A stretch of DNA of 64,000 nucleotides from Epiperipatus broadwayi (lineage: Eukaryota; Onychophora; Udeonychophora; Euonychophora; Peripatidae): contig JAQFVV010000049.1 in the NCBI GenBank assembly GCA_028023455.1, positions 2,642,036 to 2,706,035 on the forward strand, given 5' to 3'. A program made the translations under genes and the position numbers. Shown in pieces: positions 10,946-21,905 of this stretch; the first letter of the stretch is position 1, and each line of letters opens with the position of its first letter. Below the pieces are notes generated by a model. That model was not told the DNA's origin and ran no database searches. It saw nothing but the letters and a program-made list of their open reading frames with translations.

Positions 10946-13230
10946 AAAAAAAAGCTATTAGAGGCTAAAAAAATCATTTAAACTGTAAGTGAAATATTTT
11001 AATAATAATATTTTAACTTTTAGAATTTCTTTTGTTTCTTTGATGATAAATAATATTAAATATATTATTTTTTAATAACATAAAATTCTAATATCTCATA
11101 TTGCGTTCTTTTAACTTTTTTGAATAGATATCATGTAGCCAGCAACAATGTTTGTCTTTGTTATTAATAAGACCTTTAGTTAGATACTTATTTTCACAAT
11201 TTAAAATATTAAATTTTCATGTTTTAGAATTTTAATTATTAGAAGGCTGAAAGATTTATAATATGGTCTATAAATACATTTTTTAATATACATAAAGATT
11301 TAATTACACAAAAAAGTCAAACATGGCATCATAGTAAAAATTTTCATCACTAGTCTATTCAAAAATTTGGGGGTAGGTTGACTTACCTTTTTTTAAACTT
11401 ATTCAAGATTAAACTCCACTTTATTTGAAAGATTTAGGAGAACTATATTCATATTGGAATATTTTATTTTTACAATTAAATCTTTCTTCTATATCATATA
11501 TTAATAATCTTTATATTATTTATTACAATTATAAGTTATCAAAGGATAGACATTCTAAAAGTTAAGATTAGAAATTTTCAAGTAGAAAAATAAGTTATTA
11601 AACTAAGTTCATAATTATAACAATGGCACTTTAAATTATTATTAGATGTAATTTTATCTACTAAAATGTTAGAATGAAATATTTCTTACTTAAATTCCAT
11701 TTATAAAATTCAAAACAATTTGAGGTTAGATATTGTTAAAGAAAGAAATATATATTAAAATTAAGGATTAAATTTATTTTTATTAAAATTTTAAAAGAAA
11801 TTTCCTTATTAGTGTTGGCAACAGCTATTCCTGTTAGAATATAATAATGCTTTGGCATTGCTATAATGAACTTTGTATGATTTGAAAAATAAACATTTTC
11901 AAATAAAGTATCTTAAATATGTAAACAAATTACTGAAAATTACAATTGTTTTTTTTTTAAATTAAAAATTCAACAAAATAGCGTTAAGCCAAACAATCCA
12001 TCAATCAAAAATTGCCATTGTCACTTCTATTGAGATTGATCTGGTGCAAATATACCTTCTTTTATATACAAATTATATATTCTAATTTTATAAAGATCCA
12101 TATGATGCTGACATCTTCAGACTTTTTTGTCATCTATAATTTTAGAATGATTTCTATGACTAAAAAAACTACATAAGATAATCTAACATTATACAGATCT
12201 GCAAAATAATGAAGAAATGATATAGTGATCATAGAACCATGGTAATAATCAAAACATGATAAAATAAGTTATTTTGTTACATTAAAAGGTGCTCCATAAA
12301 CACAAAAATTTTGAAAATGATTTATAACAGGCACTTTGTTCATTTCAAATAATGGAAATACAGAGACATTGCTTTAGATGAGTTTTTAAATTTGAATATG
12401 AATAATACAAAAATCAAATTGCAAATTATTTGAATATTAAAAAATAATATATATAAAATTTTCATTTAATTTGATAAATAATGCATTAAAAATGAAAATT
12501 ATTTTCTTTCTTCCACCATAATTTTGATTGTTATATGCACCTTGAAATAAAGGCAAGGGACATCCATAGAAATGTAATCATTAGATGCTAGACATATTTA
12601 TATGCCTTAATTTTATAGAATTTTATAAAGTAAATATGTATTCATCTCAATATATTTTGGTGATATCTGCATTTTTCAAAAATCAAATTAGTTTGAATTT
12701 TGCTTATATAGTATAAGTTTTGTACAACTTTTGAGGCATTTAGCAATATCTCAAACTGCTGGTACTCTAAGTAATTTTAGTTCATTTATAATCTATAATT
12801 ATTATTTTTTGTACTTTTTTATACCAATATTATAATACTATAAATAATACTTGTAGTAAAAGAAATCAAATTTATTTCATTATAATAAGATATCATAATT
12901 TATTAAAAGTAAGCAATCAATACATCCCACTTGGAAGCAGTATAAACAAAATCAATTTTATTTCTCCATTATTTTCAATCAATCTCTGGTTATACATTTT
13001 TTTATTTTTTTATATAAATATTATAATATTTATTGTAAATAATGTTTATAATAAAAAAATAAAATTTGGAATCTTTATTATTTCACAAAACAACCCTTTG
13101 GTTGTGAGCAGTATCAGATACTACTTGTAGCATTTATGTTATAAAACTGCATTGTAGCTGTTGTGGATTTTAAAAAAATATCACATAATATTTGTTGATA
13201 TCTTTCAACATCTACATTAATAGTGATTCT
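10946..13230. other. No gene seen
   Basis: Very A/T-rich with many TAATAT and homopolymer runs. I recognise no gene or shared repeat. Confidence 0.45.
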
Positions 13231-13234
13231 TATA

Positions 13235-13750
13235 GCTGGAGTTTAATTATAATTATAGGGGATTTGAACACAGATTTTTCAAGCTCCCCTTCAGCTATTC
13301 AGTCTATCTCATGCAATCAACATACATGACCACACACATGTGAAGAAGATAAATGATAACCAATATACATATATAATGCTGAAACAGTACTCATCAGTTG
13401 GTCCAGATCATCATCTACCACACATAATGCTCAGTTTATATAATGATAGAAAATCTTCAGATTTTCAATGGTATGGATGGCTGAAGAGTTGGTGGGCAGA
13501 GTAGATTGAAGCCTGGCCATTGAAGTTTCAAGATATGCTACCTTAATATAAACTTAGTACTGATTATATATATGTGAGGGAGATGATGATCTGGGGAAAC
13601 TGATGAGTGCTAGTTCAACATATAATACATATATTGTTGATCATTTATCTTTTTTATATGTGTGTGATCTGTGTATTGATTGTATGAGATAGAGTGGATA
13701 GCTGGAATGAATTTAAAAGACTGTGTTCAAATCCTCTATAATTAGAATTC
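13235..13750. mobile_element. Foldback element with tRNA B-box-like ends
   Basis: A palindrome of about 515 bases. The left arm starts ATTATAGGGGATTTGAACAC and the right arm ends GTGTTCAAATCCTCTATAAT; inner blocks CTATCTCATGCAATCAA / TTGATTGTATGAGATAGAGT and ACTCATCAGTTGGTCCAGAT / ATCTGGGGAAACTGATGAGT also pair. Read outward, each arm ends in a tRNA B-box-like TTCAAATCC, so two SINE-like units may be fused tail to tail. Blocks of the arm recur in the 59.5-60.2 kb tandem repeat. Confidence 0.7.
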
Positions 13751-14520
13751 CCTTTATTGTGAACTTATAATTAACAACACCAGATCACAGTTCTCTATTC
13801 AAATCACCAGAATAATTTCTGAAAAATATGAGATGATTTGCAGAATGTTGTCTAAAAATTTGGAATTAGAACTACTATATAATTATGTTCACTGACCACT
13901 CAAATTTACAACAGATAGTTCTTAAATAGAGAGAATTACAGCTGCTAATGCAGATTCATTATAATAAGACTGCTGCATCCATAGTACTTGATTTCATAAC
14001 TCTCCTATGAATAATCTAAATCCATGAATAATATAAGTATACTACATAATATATATTACAAATACATACATATAATTTTGAATATTCAAAATTATTATAT
14101 ATACATATGCATATTAAAAATGTTTTAATAATATGCTCATATATTTAAAATATATTTTACTTTAAAAATTCAGTATGTACATTAAAATAGCAATAAAAAT
14201 AATAAATAACAATAGAATACCATATAAGGCTAAAAACTGCCTAGTTTTTACATGTACAAATATTTATCAATATAAATTTTTAAAAAATACACACACAAAA
14301 AAAATTTATCAAAGAGCAATATATTTTTTTAAAAAAAGTAAAAAAACTAAAAAACTAATCCATTTCTTTACTCTTTTGCAATGAACATTGATGGTGATAA
14401 AATACAGAAAATACAATATATAACTGATATTAAATTATTTGGAATTTCAAACATGTTAATTTCTGATAAGATATAATATACTTTTAATAATTAAAAAGTG
14501 AATTAAGAGTTAAAACATTT
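13751..14520. other. No gene seen
   Basis: A/T-rich spacer. A 69-codon plus-strand frame at 14175-14384 is lysine- and isoleucine-rich and I take it as chance in A/T-rich DNA. Confidence 0.4.
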
Positions 14521-14521
14521 T

Positions 14522-15030
14522 TTAATTCTAAGGAGAAGTAATCAAATCTCCACACATGTGCCATACTATAAAATCCAATTAGCAATGTTAAATGCAAATA
14601 AACTCTCAATCTAAGGCACAAAATAAAAGACTAAAAAGATAAGAATGGCCATCTTATTTTTTTACCTAAATGCAATTACATAGGCAAATCTTAAGCAACT
14701 TGGAATGAGAGCATAAATATATTAAATTATTCATTTCACTTACATTTCTTTTTAATTGACATTAATTTCATTATTTCACAAGTGTTAATAAAACATAAAA
14801 AATAAATTTAAGTAAAGTGAATAATTTAATATATTTACACTCTCATTCCAAGATATTTAAAATTTGCCTATATAATTGCATTTAAGTACTAAGATAAAAT
14901 AACTGTTCTTATCTTTCAAAGTCTTTATGTTAAGACCTGGGTTGAGAGTTTATTTGTATTTAACACTGCTAATCGAATATTATAGTACAGTGCCCATGTG
15001 GAGCTTCAATTACTTTCTTCTTAAAATTAC
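14522..15030. repeat. Large inverted repeat, ~215-base arms
   Basis: The left arm (14522-14755) and right arm (14815-15030) are imperfect reverse complements. Pairs include AGGAGAAGTAATCAAATCTC / GAGCTTCAATTACTTTCTTC, AACTCTCAATCTAAGG / CTGGGTTGAGAGTT and CTTGGAATGAGAGC / CTCTCATTCCAAG. The centre is about 60 A/T-rich bases. A second copy of the right half lies at 16070-16400. No coding capacity; I infer a MITE or foldback. Confidence 0.75.
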
Positions 15031-15087
15031 AGTGTGAGACTGCACTAGTAAAAATTTCTTGATTATTTACATTAAGTATAACATCCT

Positions 15088-16068
15088 TTAACCTTTTCCA
15101 GAGTTTCTCTAATGAAAAATGGTCATGGCTTCAAGTCCCTCAAATTATATCATTTTTAATGCTATGGTAAAGATTTCACGGTCATTTTAAAGCTTGAAAA
15201 AAGTACCATAAGAAGCTGTCCTCTCTAGAATTATTTTACAAGTAAAAAATCAATAAATTTGACATTTAGACTTCAACAATGGTAGAGGGCAGGCTTTCCT
15301 CAATCCTGATTGGTTGGTTTTCATTTCAACAAAAGAAGAGGCCTGTTCATAATTTTTCATCGCTCCAACTTCTTTGTTTTGCATTTCAAAATGAAAACGA
15401 ATGTTTTAGAGTGGTTTTTAAATATATTTTTTTTTACATATTATAAATTATTTTCATAAAATATACCGAAAACATTATTATTTTAGAAAACAGTAAGATT
15501 TTAGTAAAACAATTGTATACTTTTACAGGAAGGTAAATTGAAAAAGAAACCACTGCTAACAACAATTTTGACACTTGTCAACAGTTTACATTGCCCAAGC
15601 TCTTTGTTTGATTTTCAAATAAAAATTAATGTTTTAGAATATTTTTCTGGCATTTATTCACATATTATAATGTATTTTGATAAAATATGTTGAAAATATA
15701 AATTATTTGAGGAAAATAGTAAGATTTTAGTAAAAAAAATCTTTATTTTTTACACTAATGTAAATTGAGAGGGAAATCGATGATGTCACCAACACTTTCT
15801 GATTTGTTACTAAGTTTTTTTTAGGGCTTCCATTATCAAATATTTTTATAATTTATAAATACAAATTAATTTTTGAAAAAACTTTTGTTCACTTTCATAA
15901 TCTGACAAATTATTAATATACTTTTTACAAATGAAACTAAAATGAATATAATATTAAAAGTTGAATATATTTCTACTGCTGATTCTGTAATTGACCAATC
16001 AATAGTTTAGAGTTTTAACTCACTCAGCCAAACAAAATATTTGTCGTTGAAAAGGTTGAAAAGGTTAA
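15088..16068. mobile_element. TTAA-bounded piggyBac-like non-autonomous element, copy 1
   Basis: Bounded by TTAACCTTTTCC on the left and GAAAAGGTTAA on the right, so ends are inverted and flanked by TTAA, the piggyBac target. Relatives: 20115-20506, 44722-45451, 46189-47031 and 47323-48067; the last has TTAACTCTTTGCCCACC in the same sense, closer to canonical piggyBac-type termini. Internal landmarks: CTCTCTAGAATTATTTTACA, CTGATTGGTTGGTTTTCATT, then a ~230-base unit present twice here (15363 and 15593). No transposase seen. It separates two direct copies of the 14.8-kb repeat. Confidence 0.55.
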
Positions 16069-16069
16069 T

Positions 16070-16400
16070 ATTGACATGTAGTAATTTTTAATATTTTGCA
16101 AGTGTTAATAAGATATAAAAACATAAGTAAAATGAATAATGTAATATATTCACATTATCATTCCAAGATGCTCAAGATTTGCTTTTATAATTGCATTTGG
16201 GATGAAGATAAGGTGGTCATTCTTATCTTTTCAAAGTCTTTATCTTGTAACTTGGGTTGAGAGTTTATTCATATTTAATATCACTAATTATATATTATAG
16301 TACAGCACATATGTGGAGATTTGATTACTTTCTTCTTAGAATTAGAGCTTGATACTGTTCTAGAAAAAAATTCTTGGTTATATACATTAAAACTTATTTT
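16070..16400 (+). repeat. Direct copy of the 14.76-15.08 kb repeat
   Basis: It matches 14757-15080 in the same orientation, from TGACAT...GCAAGTGTTAATAA through ATTATCATTCCAAGAT, CTTTTCAAAGTCTTTAT and TTGGGTTGAGAGTTTATT to TCTTGGTTATATACATTAA. With the first copy it flanks the TTAA element. Confidence 0.7.
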
Positions 16401-17842
16401 GTTACTAATTTCTAACTTTTAAAACTTTTTCTTAATTATGGTTAAATTAATCATTAATTTTTGAATCATATATTCAATAAAAAAACATGAAAAAAACTGT
16501 CAAATTATCATAAACTACGATCCCAAGTTTTTTTTTTTTATGCTCAGCTTTATTAATTTTTAAATTATTTTTTTTATTTTATGTCGAGAAGACATGGAGG
16601 AATTTGGATGACGTTCATTTCAAAAGCCCCCATTACCAATTATATGCTAAAACAACTTTTATAAAGTTCTTCTGAAATTTGCTTTGTTTTTAAAACATTA
16701 ATAATTATAAACTTTTTTTAAATATCAATTTCTTTATTATTTTTTCTCTTTTTTTAAATTTCTACATATTCTTTATAATTTCTTTACCTTTGAAAATACG
16801 ATTAATTTAATTTCCTTCCGTTTCATAATTTTCTTGATAAATAATCAACTCTTAATAAAATTTGTTCTATTATTGCATTATTAAAAATATTATTCAATTT
16901 AATTAGCAATAAGTTATTGCGCAAAACTATTATGACTATTTATACAAAAAATTATATAATATATAAAGAGCTTGCTACTAGCTCTAAACAAGCTTAATTA
17001 TTTAATTTTTTTATATGATAGTAATTAAAAGTTATTGCGTCTTTCCTAATTAAATTTAATAAAAACATTCTACATATAATTTACTAAATAATTATTAAAA
17101 TAATGGCATATTATATTATTTTAAAAAGGTATAGCAAATTTTATTTAGATAAACATTAAAAAAAAACCCTATAATACTATATTAAATTACATATTAATAA
17201 AAAAACGTTAATATAAAGTAACTTTCAAAAATAAAAAAAATATTTAGAATCAAATACATTTCAAAAATATCAATTCATATGAAATGGGGAAAAAGGAAAA
17301 ATCAGATACAATGAACGCCATTTAATTTTTCAACCTATTATATTAATCAATAATATTTTTTTTAGTCATTTTAACACCATTTATTGTAATTTTGAGTAGT
17401 CAGTAGTCATTAGAGTGAAATTTACTAACCCTGATCTCCAGACAGATTTTTGGCTTTTGCAATTGTTATTAAAAATTCTTGGGATCAAAATTAGAATCAA
17501 CACAGTTTTGAATAGTTAAAGATTTCAACCACAAGATACAAATGAATAATATTATCTGTCAAAAGAAACTTTAATAAAGTATTACAGTAGAACAAATTTA
17601 AATTCAGTATAGTTAAAGGGTAATTAAAATAGCTAGCCAATACAATTTCATGAACAAATAATAAGACATAATGATAACTAATGTTAGTTTGCTTGTTACT
17701 TTCTTAAAACAATTTTTTTCAAGCCTCTTAATATTAAAGCTACAACATGAATTTTAATGAGACTTTGTATAATTAAAATTCATTTAATTAAAAAGCAACT
17801 AAATAGATAAGGTTATTATGAGTAATTAATTATATAAACAAT
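16401..17842. other. No gene seen
   Basis: Very A/T-rich; long T and A runs and no coding frame I trust. Confidence 0.45.
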
Positions 17843-17990
17843 ATTAAAACAGGCAGTCTCCATGTAGTAGTGCTACTCAGTGCCAACCAGAGTAACCAAT
17901 GGATGCCAGAAGGCTTGTGCATACCATCCATTGATTACTCTGTTTGTCACTGAGTGGCACTACTGTATGGAGAGTTTTGCCTGTTTTAAT
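17843..17990. mobile_element. FB family, minimal copy (~150 bases)
   Basis: The arms meet almost directly: TTAAAACAGGCAGTCTCCAT...GTAACCAATGGATGCC on the left and CATCCATTGATTACTCTG...TGGAGAGTTTTGCCTGTTTTAA on the right. This smallest copy defines the FB terminus and shows the long internal arms are dispensable. Confidence 0.8.
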
Positions 17991-18550
17991 AATAGTTTAT
18001 GTGCTAGCATAAGAAATAGTGATCATGTGATATATAAACAATAATTTACAAATTTACACGTAATTTATTACAAGTAAATATATATGGAAATAAATTAATA
18101 ATAAAATTAAGAGATAAAGTATAGCAAATTATATATACCAGAGTAATGCCATATTTAATTATTAACAATAAAAACAAGTTAAATATAATTTACAATAAAA
18201 AAAGAAAAAAAAGGAATTGATAACTTTAATATTATTTATAACCAATTTTCAAAACGACAGTTTAAAAATAGATGAAATAAAATTTCAAACATATGACATA
18301 AATTTATTTGAAAAAAAAAGTAGACCATACTGAAAGACTTTATCTAAAATACAGCAAAGTCTAATCATGTTAAAGCTAATATATTAAAAGAAATTAAAAT
18401 TAAGTAAACAAATAATCAAACTTCTAAAAATTATCAAATATTTCAATAAAATATATTTAAAATATCAAATTATGTATGTGTTTAATAAACTGAGTTATAA
18501 ATTAAATCAAATTAATTCATTAGACTAATCTTCATAAAATCAATAATAAT
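17991..18550. other. No gene seen
   Basis: A/T-rich. The first ~45 bases (GTGATCATGTGAT near 18010) resemble the outer extension of FB elements. Confidence 0.4.
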
Positions 18551-18551
18551 T

Positions 18552-19406
18552 AAGCCAATAAACATCACATGCCCATCACCTCTTATGCTTGTTAAAACAG
18601 GCAAAACTCACTATCTATATTGACACACACAACAAGCTAGAGTAATCAATGGATGCCAGAAGGCTTGTGCATAAAACCCCCATCTAGGGCCTACTCATCC
18701 AATATCCCCAGACTAGTTTCAGGCTTATGGCCTTCATCAGTGAGGAGCCTTGGATCTGAGAGCATTGCACCTAGATCTTAGGATCTAATGCAACCCTCCA
18801 GCAACCACCTTTTATCTCCATTTAACTACAAAACTATGAGTCTTAAACTGAAAACACCTTAATGTTTTCAATCCAAACCCATTAGCTTATATAGTCATAT
18901 GGGTCTGAACCCAGTTCAGTACCCATACATTTTGGTGTCTTTGGTTCTTTAATAACAGTTATACACAAGCATAAGAGGTGGTGGTCATGTGATGTTTATT
19001 GGCTTAAAACCAATACTTCCTAATAGGATAGTGGTAGCTATGGTTATTAAAGAACCAATGACACCAATATGTATGGGTACTGAACTGGATTCAGACCCAT
19101 ATAACTATATAAGCTAATGAGCTTGGATTGAAAACATTAAGGTGTTTTCAGTTTAAGACTCACAGTTTTGTAGTTAAATGGAGATAAAAGGTGGTTACTG
19201 GAGGGTTGCATTAGATCCTAAGATCTAGGTGCAGTGCTCTCAGATCCAAGACTCCTCACTAATGAAGACCATAGGCCAGAAACTATTCTGAGGATATTGG
19301 ATTAGTAGGTACTAGATGGGGATTTTAGGCACAAGCCTTCTGGAATCCATTGATTACTCTAGCTTGTTGTGTGTGGCAATATATATAGTGAGTTTTGCCT
19401 GTTTTA
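18552..19406. mobile_element. FB family, giant palindrome
   Basis: Arms of about 370 bases (18592-18960 and 19030-19406) pair with few mismatches around a ~70-base centre. Paired landmarks: AACAGGCAAAACTCACTAT / ATAGTGAGTTTTGCCTGTT; GAGTAATCAATGGATGCCAG / CTGGAATCCATTGATTACTC; CACCTAGATCTTAGGATCTA / TAGATCCTAAGATCTAGGTG; GGTGTCTTTGGTTCTTTAAT / ATTAAAGAACCAATGACACC. The left side has an outer extension from CCAATAAACATCACATG, and the same block inverted (CATGTGATGTTTATTGG) sits at the centre. No protein coded. The short frame 19316-19507 is arm sequence, not a gene. Confidence 0.85.
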
Positions 19407-19409
19407 GCA

Positions 19410-20110
19410 ATAATAATTTAAACAAGTATTTTAATTTAATCCAATCTTTAGGGCAATTAGAATGTGTAAATTCTTTGCTACATGATAATATAAAAAAATA
19501 TTTTTAACTACTGTATTACTTTGAATATAAGATGGCCTTAAATTTAAGATGCAGTAGGATTTTAAGCTCTGAAAAGAAAAAAAAAACTTAATGATTTTAT
19601 TGAAAAACATGAAACATGTTTCTTTACTTAAATAAGAACTAATCTAAATACAACAAGATCATCTAATTTATTGCAAATCTTCTTCAAACATACTTTCACT
19701 TTCTATATTTTCACTTTCAGAACTTGAATTCTGATCTTCATTTTTATATCAGGGTACATCATTTACAGGACATTTAAATTGATAGCAAGGCAATATTTTA
19801 AGAAAGATTTTTTTGATAATTTTTTAAGTATATCTTTCCAAGATTGCAAAACCCACTGAAAATTATATGTATATTGTTTACATTACAGTCTCTTTTTTTA
19901 ATATAAATATTGTAATGTTTTGTTTTTTTTGTCAAAGAAAAAAAAAGATTATAAAATACAGTATTGACATTTAATGTTATTAGTAAATCTTTTTTCTTTT
20001 GATTAAAAACCTTTTCTAAAATGCAAATTAATGATTTATTAAATGTCTCTTTATAATTGATTAAAGTAATCTATAGTATCAACATAATATGTATTTTTGT
20101 CACCAAAATT
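19410..20110. other. No gene seen
   Basis: A/T-rich. Bases 19962-20012 (TATTGACATTTAATGTTATT ... TTTTGATTAAAAA) recur directly at 20533-20580, on the other side of the truncated TTAA element. Confidence 0.45.
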
Positions 20111-20114
20111 ATAA

Positions 20115-20506
20115 ATTGCAGTGATACATCATTAATTTATTTCTCAATTTGCTTTCATTTAAAAGTAAATTTTTGTATTAAAATCAGAATCATTCTTATA
20201 AAATAATTTATATTTTTACAAATATTTTTTGTAAAAAGTTATAAATATGTAAAAAAAAAAGATTCTAAAACATATGCTTTCACTTTGAAATCAAAATGAA
20301 AATATTGAAACTGTCAAAATAGTTGACAGGCACTTTCTTGTGTAGAGAACTAGAAACAACCAATCAGAGCAAAGGTAGCTTTTTATCTCATTGTTTTAAT
20401 GATTTATTAGTTATAAAAAATTCTAAAAGTTATTCAATACAGTTTTCTCGATAAATTGGTAAAATCAGCAAAATAGCATTAAAAGTACAGGTTCAGAAAG
20501 AGTTAA
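20115..20506 (-). mobile_element. TTAA element, copy 2 (truncated)
   Basis: An inverted, partial relative of the 15-kb element: CTCAATTTGCTTTC, then AATATGTAAAAAAAAAAG.TTCTAAAAC, then TAGTTGACAGGCACTTTCTT, AACCAATCAGAG, and a terminus CAGAAAGAGTTAA. Only one end is present. Direct repeats of about 45 bases flank it. Confidence 0.45.
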
Positions 20507-20870
20507 AGCTGTTTATTAAATTAATCTAAAAATATTGACATTTAATATTAAATCTTTTTTCTTTTGATTAAAAAAGATTTAAAACATTATTCTACTCAGG
20601 TAATGATCTTAATACTATATGCATGTATAGCATAAGACAAAGATTTGCAGAAATAAGTTAAAAATGTTTGATCCCAATTTAATATGCATCCATCTCTTAC
20701 AAGTCCAAAATTTGGAAAAAAAGTGCATCTTATATTTGGAGTAATACCATTTTTTTAAAAAAAAAACAACAACAACATAAATGACATATCTTGTAAAGTA
20801 AATAATATATTAAAATGATGTATATATATATATTATTTATAATCCAATAAATATTTCTTTTCTCAATTGT

Positions 20871-21090
20871 AACTCAATGTAAACAAGTTTTCCATGTTTC
20901 ACAAGAAAAAAATATATTTAACAAAAGTTCATATGCTTAGCATGCTTTCAACTATTATTATATAGTCATAATCAAAGCAATATTAACTTGGTGTGATTAT
21001 GATTATGCAATACTTGAAAGCATGCTAAGCATATGAATTTTTGTTAAATATAATCCTTTTTTATACAAGTAAATGTGTTTACATTGAGTT
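20871..21090. mobile_element. MITE with TA flanks
   Basis: Terminal inverted repeats ACTCAATGTAAAC / GTTTACATTGAGT; inner arms CATATGCTTAGCATGCTTTC / GAAAGCATGCTAAGCATATG are perfect. A TA lies at each outer edge, as expected for a Tc1/mariner-type MITE, though TA is common in such DNA. Total ~220 bases; no coding. Confidence 0.75.
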
Positions 21091-21579
21091 ATATTTTATT
21101 TAATTTTATATAATAAGGATAATTTTCAAAACCTTTTGCAATATGTATCTTAATATTCTTATAAAATAAAACTTTCTACACCATTTTCTTTATAAAATTT
21201 ATTTTATTGCTTACTGAATCAAAAAAAGTAATATTATACAAATTAAAGATAATCTCAATTTTTCAAACATTCATTACTGTCTTTTTCAAGGGTACATGTA
21301 AATACAAAATATCAATGCAAATATATTACTAAAAAATCTAAAAGTAAAAAAATAGAAAAAAATTTTTTTTTTTAAAAATATTACATATTTCTAGTATGTT
21401 TAAAAAACTTATAAACCATATAACAAAAATCATTTCTTTTTCTTTTTAAAAAACATTATCTTACTTGTGGCCAGTATATTATTATTGTAGATTGATTCAT
21501 GGCATAATAATACATTACTAAATTTTTAGAATTATTATAGCCACTAAACATTACAAGATCACATAAACTGTTACTACAA
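21091..21579. other. No gene seen
   Basis: A/T-rich spacer. The last ~40 bases contain AAGATCACATAAACTG, a decayed outer extension of the following FB copy. Confidence 0.4.
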
Positions 21580-21905
21580 AAGCAAAACTCTCTATACAAT
21601 AACACCACTCAGTGCAAGCTAGAGTAATCAATGGATGCAGGAAGATTTGTGCATAAAATCGCTATCTAGTGCCTAATCATCCAATATTCCCAGACTAGTT
21701 TCTAGCTTGTGGCTTTCATCAGTGGAAGCCTTGGATCTGAGAGCACTGCATCTAGATCTTAGGATATAATGCAAGCCTCCAGCAATCTGGGAATATTGGA
21801 TTAGTAATCACTAGTTAGGGATTTTATCCACAAGTCTTCTTGCATCCATTTATTACTCTGGTTTGCACTGAGTGGTGCTACTCTATGGAGAGTTTTTGCC
21901 TCTGA
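21580..21905. mobile_element. FB family, mid-size copy (~325 bases)
   Basis: Termini AAAGCAAAACTCTCTATAC / CTATGGAGAGTTTTTGCC. The left arm is long (AATCAATGGATGCAGGAAG, CCAGACTAGTTTCTAGCTTG, TCTTAGGATATAATGCAAGC) whereas the right arm is short, joining at AATCTGGGAATATTGG near 21785. An internal deletion of a large palindrome would give this structure. Confidence 0.8.
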
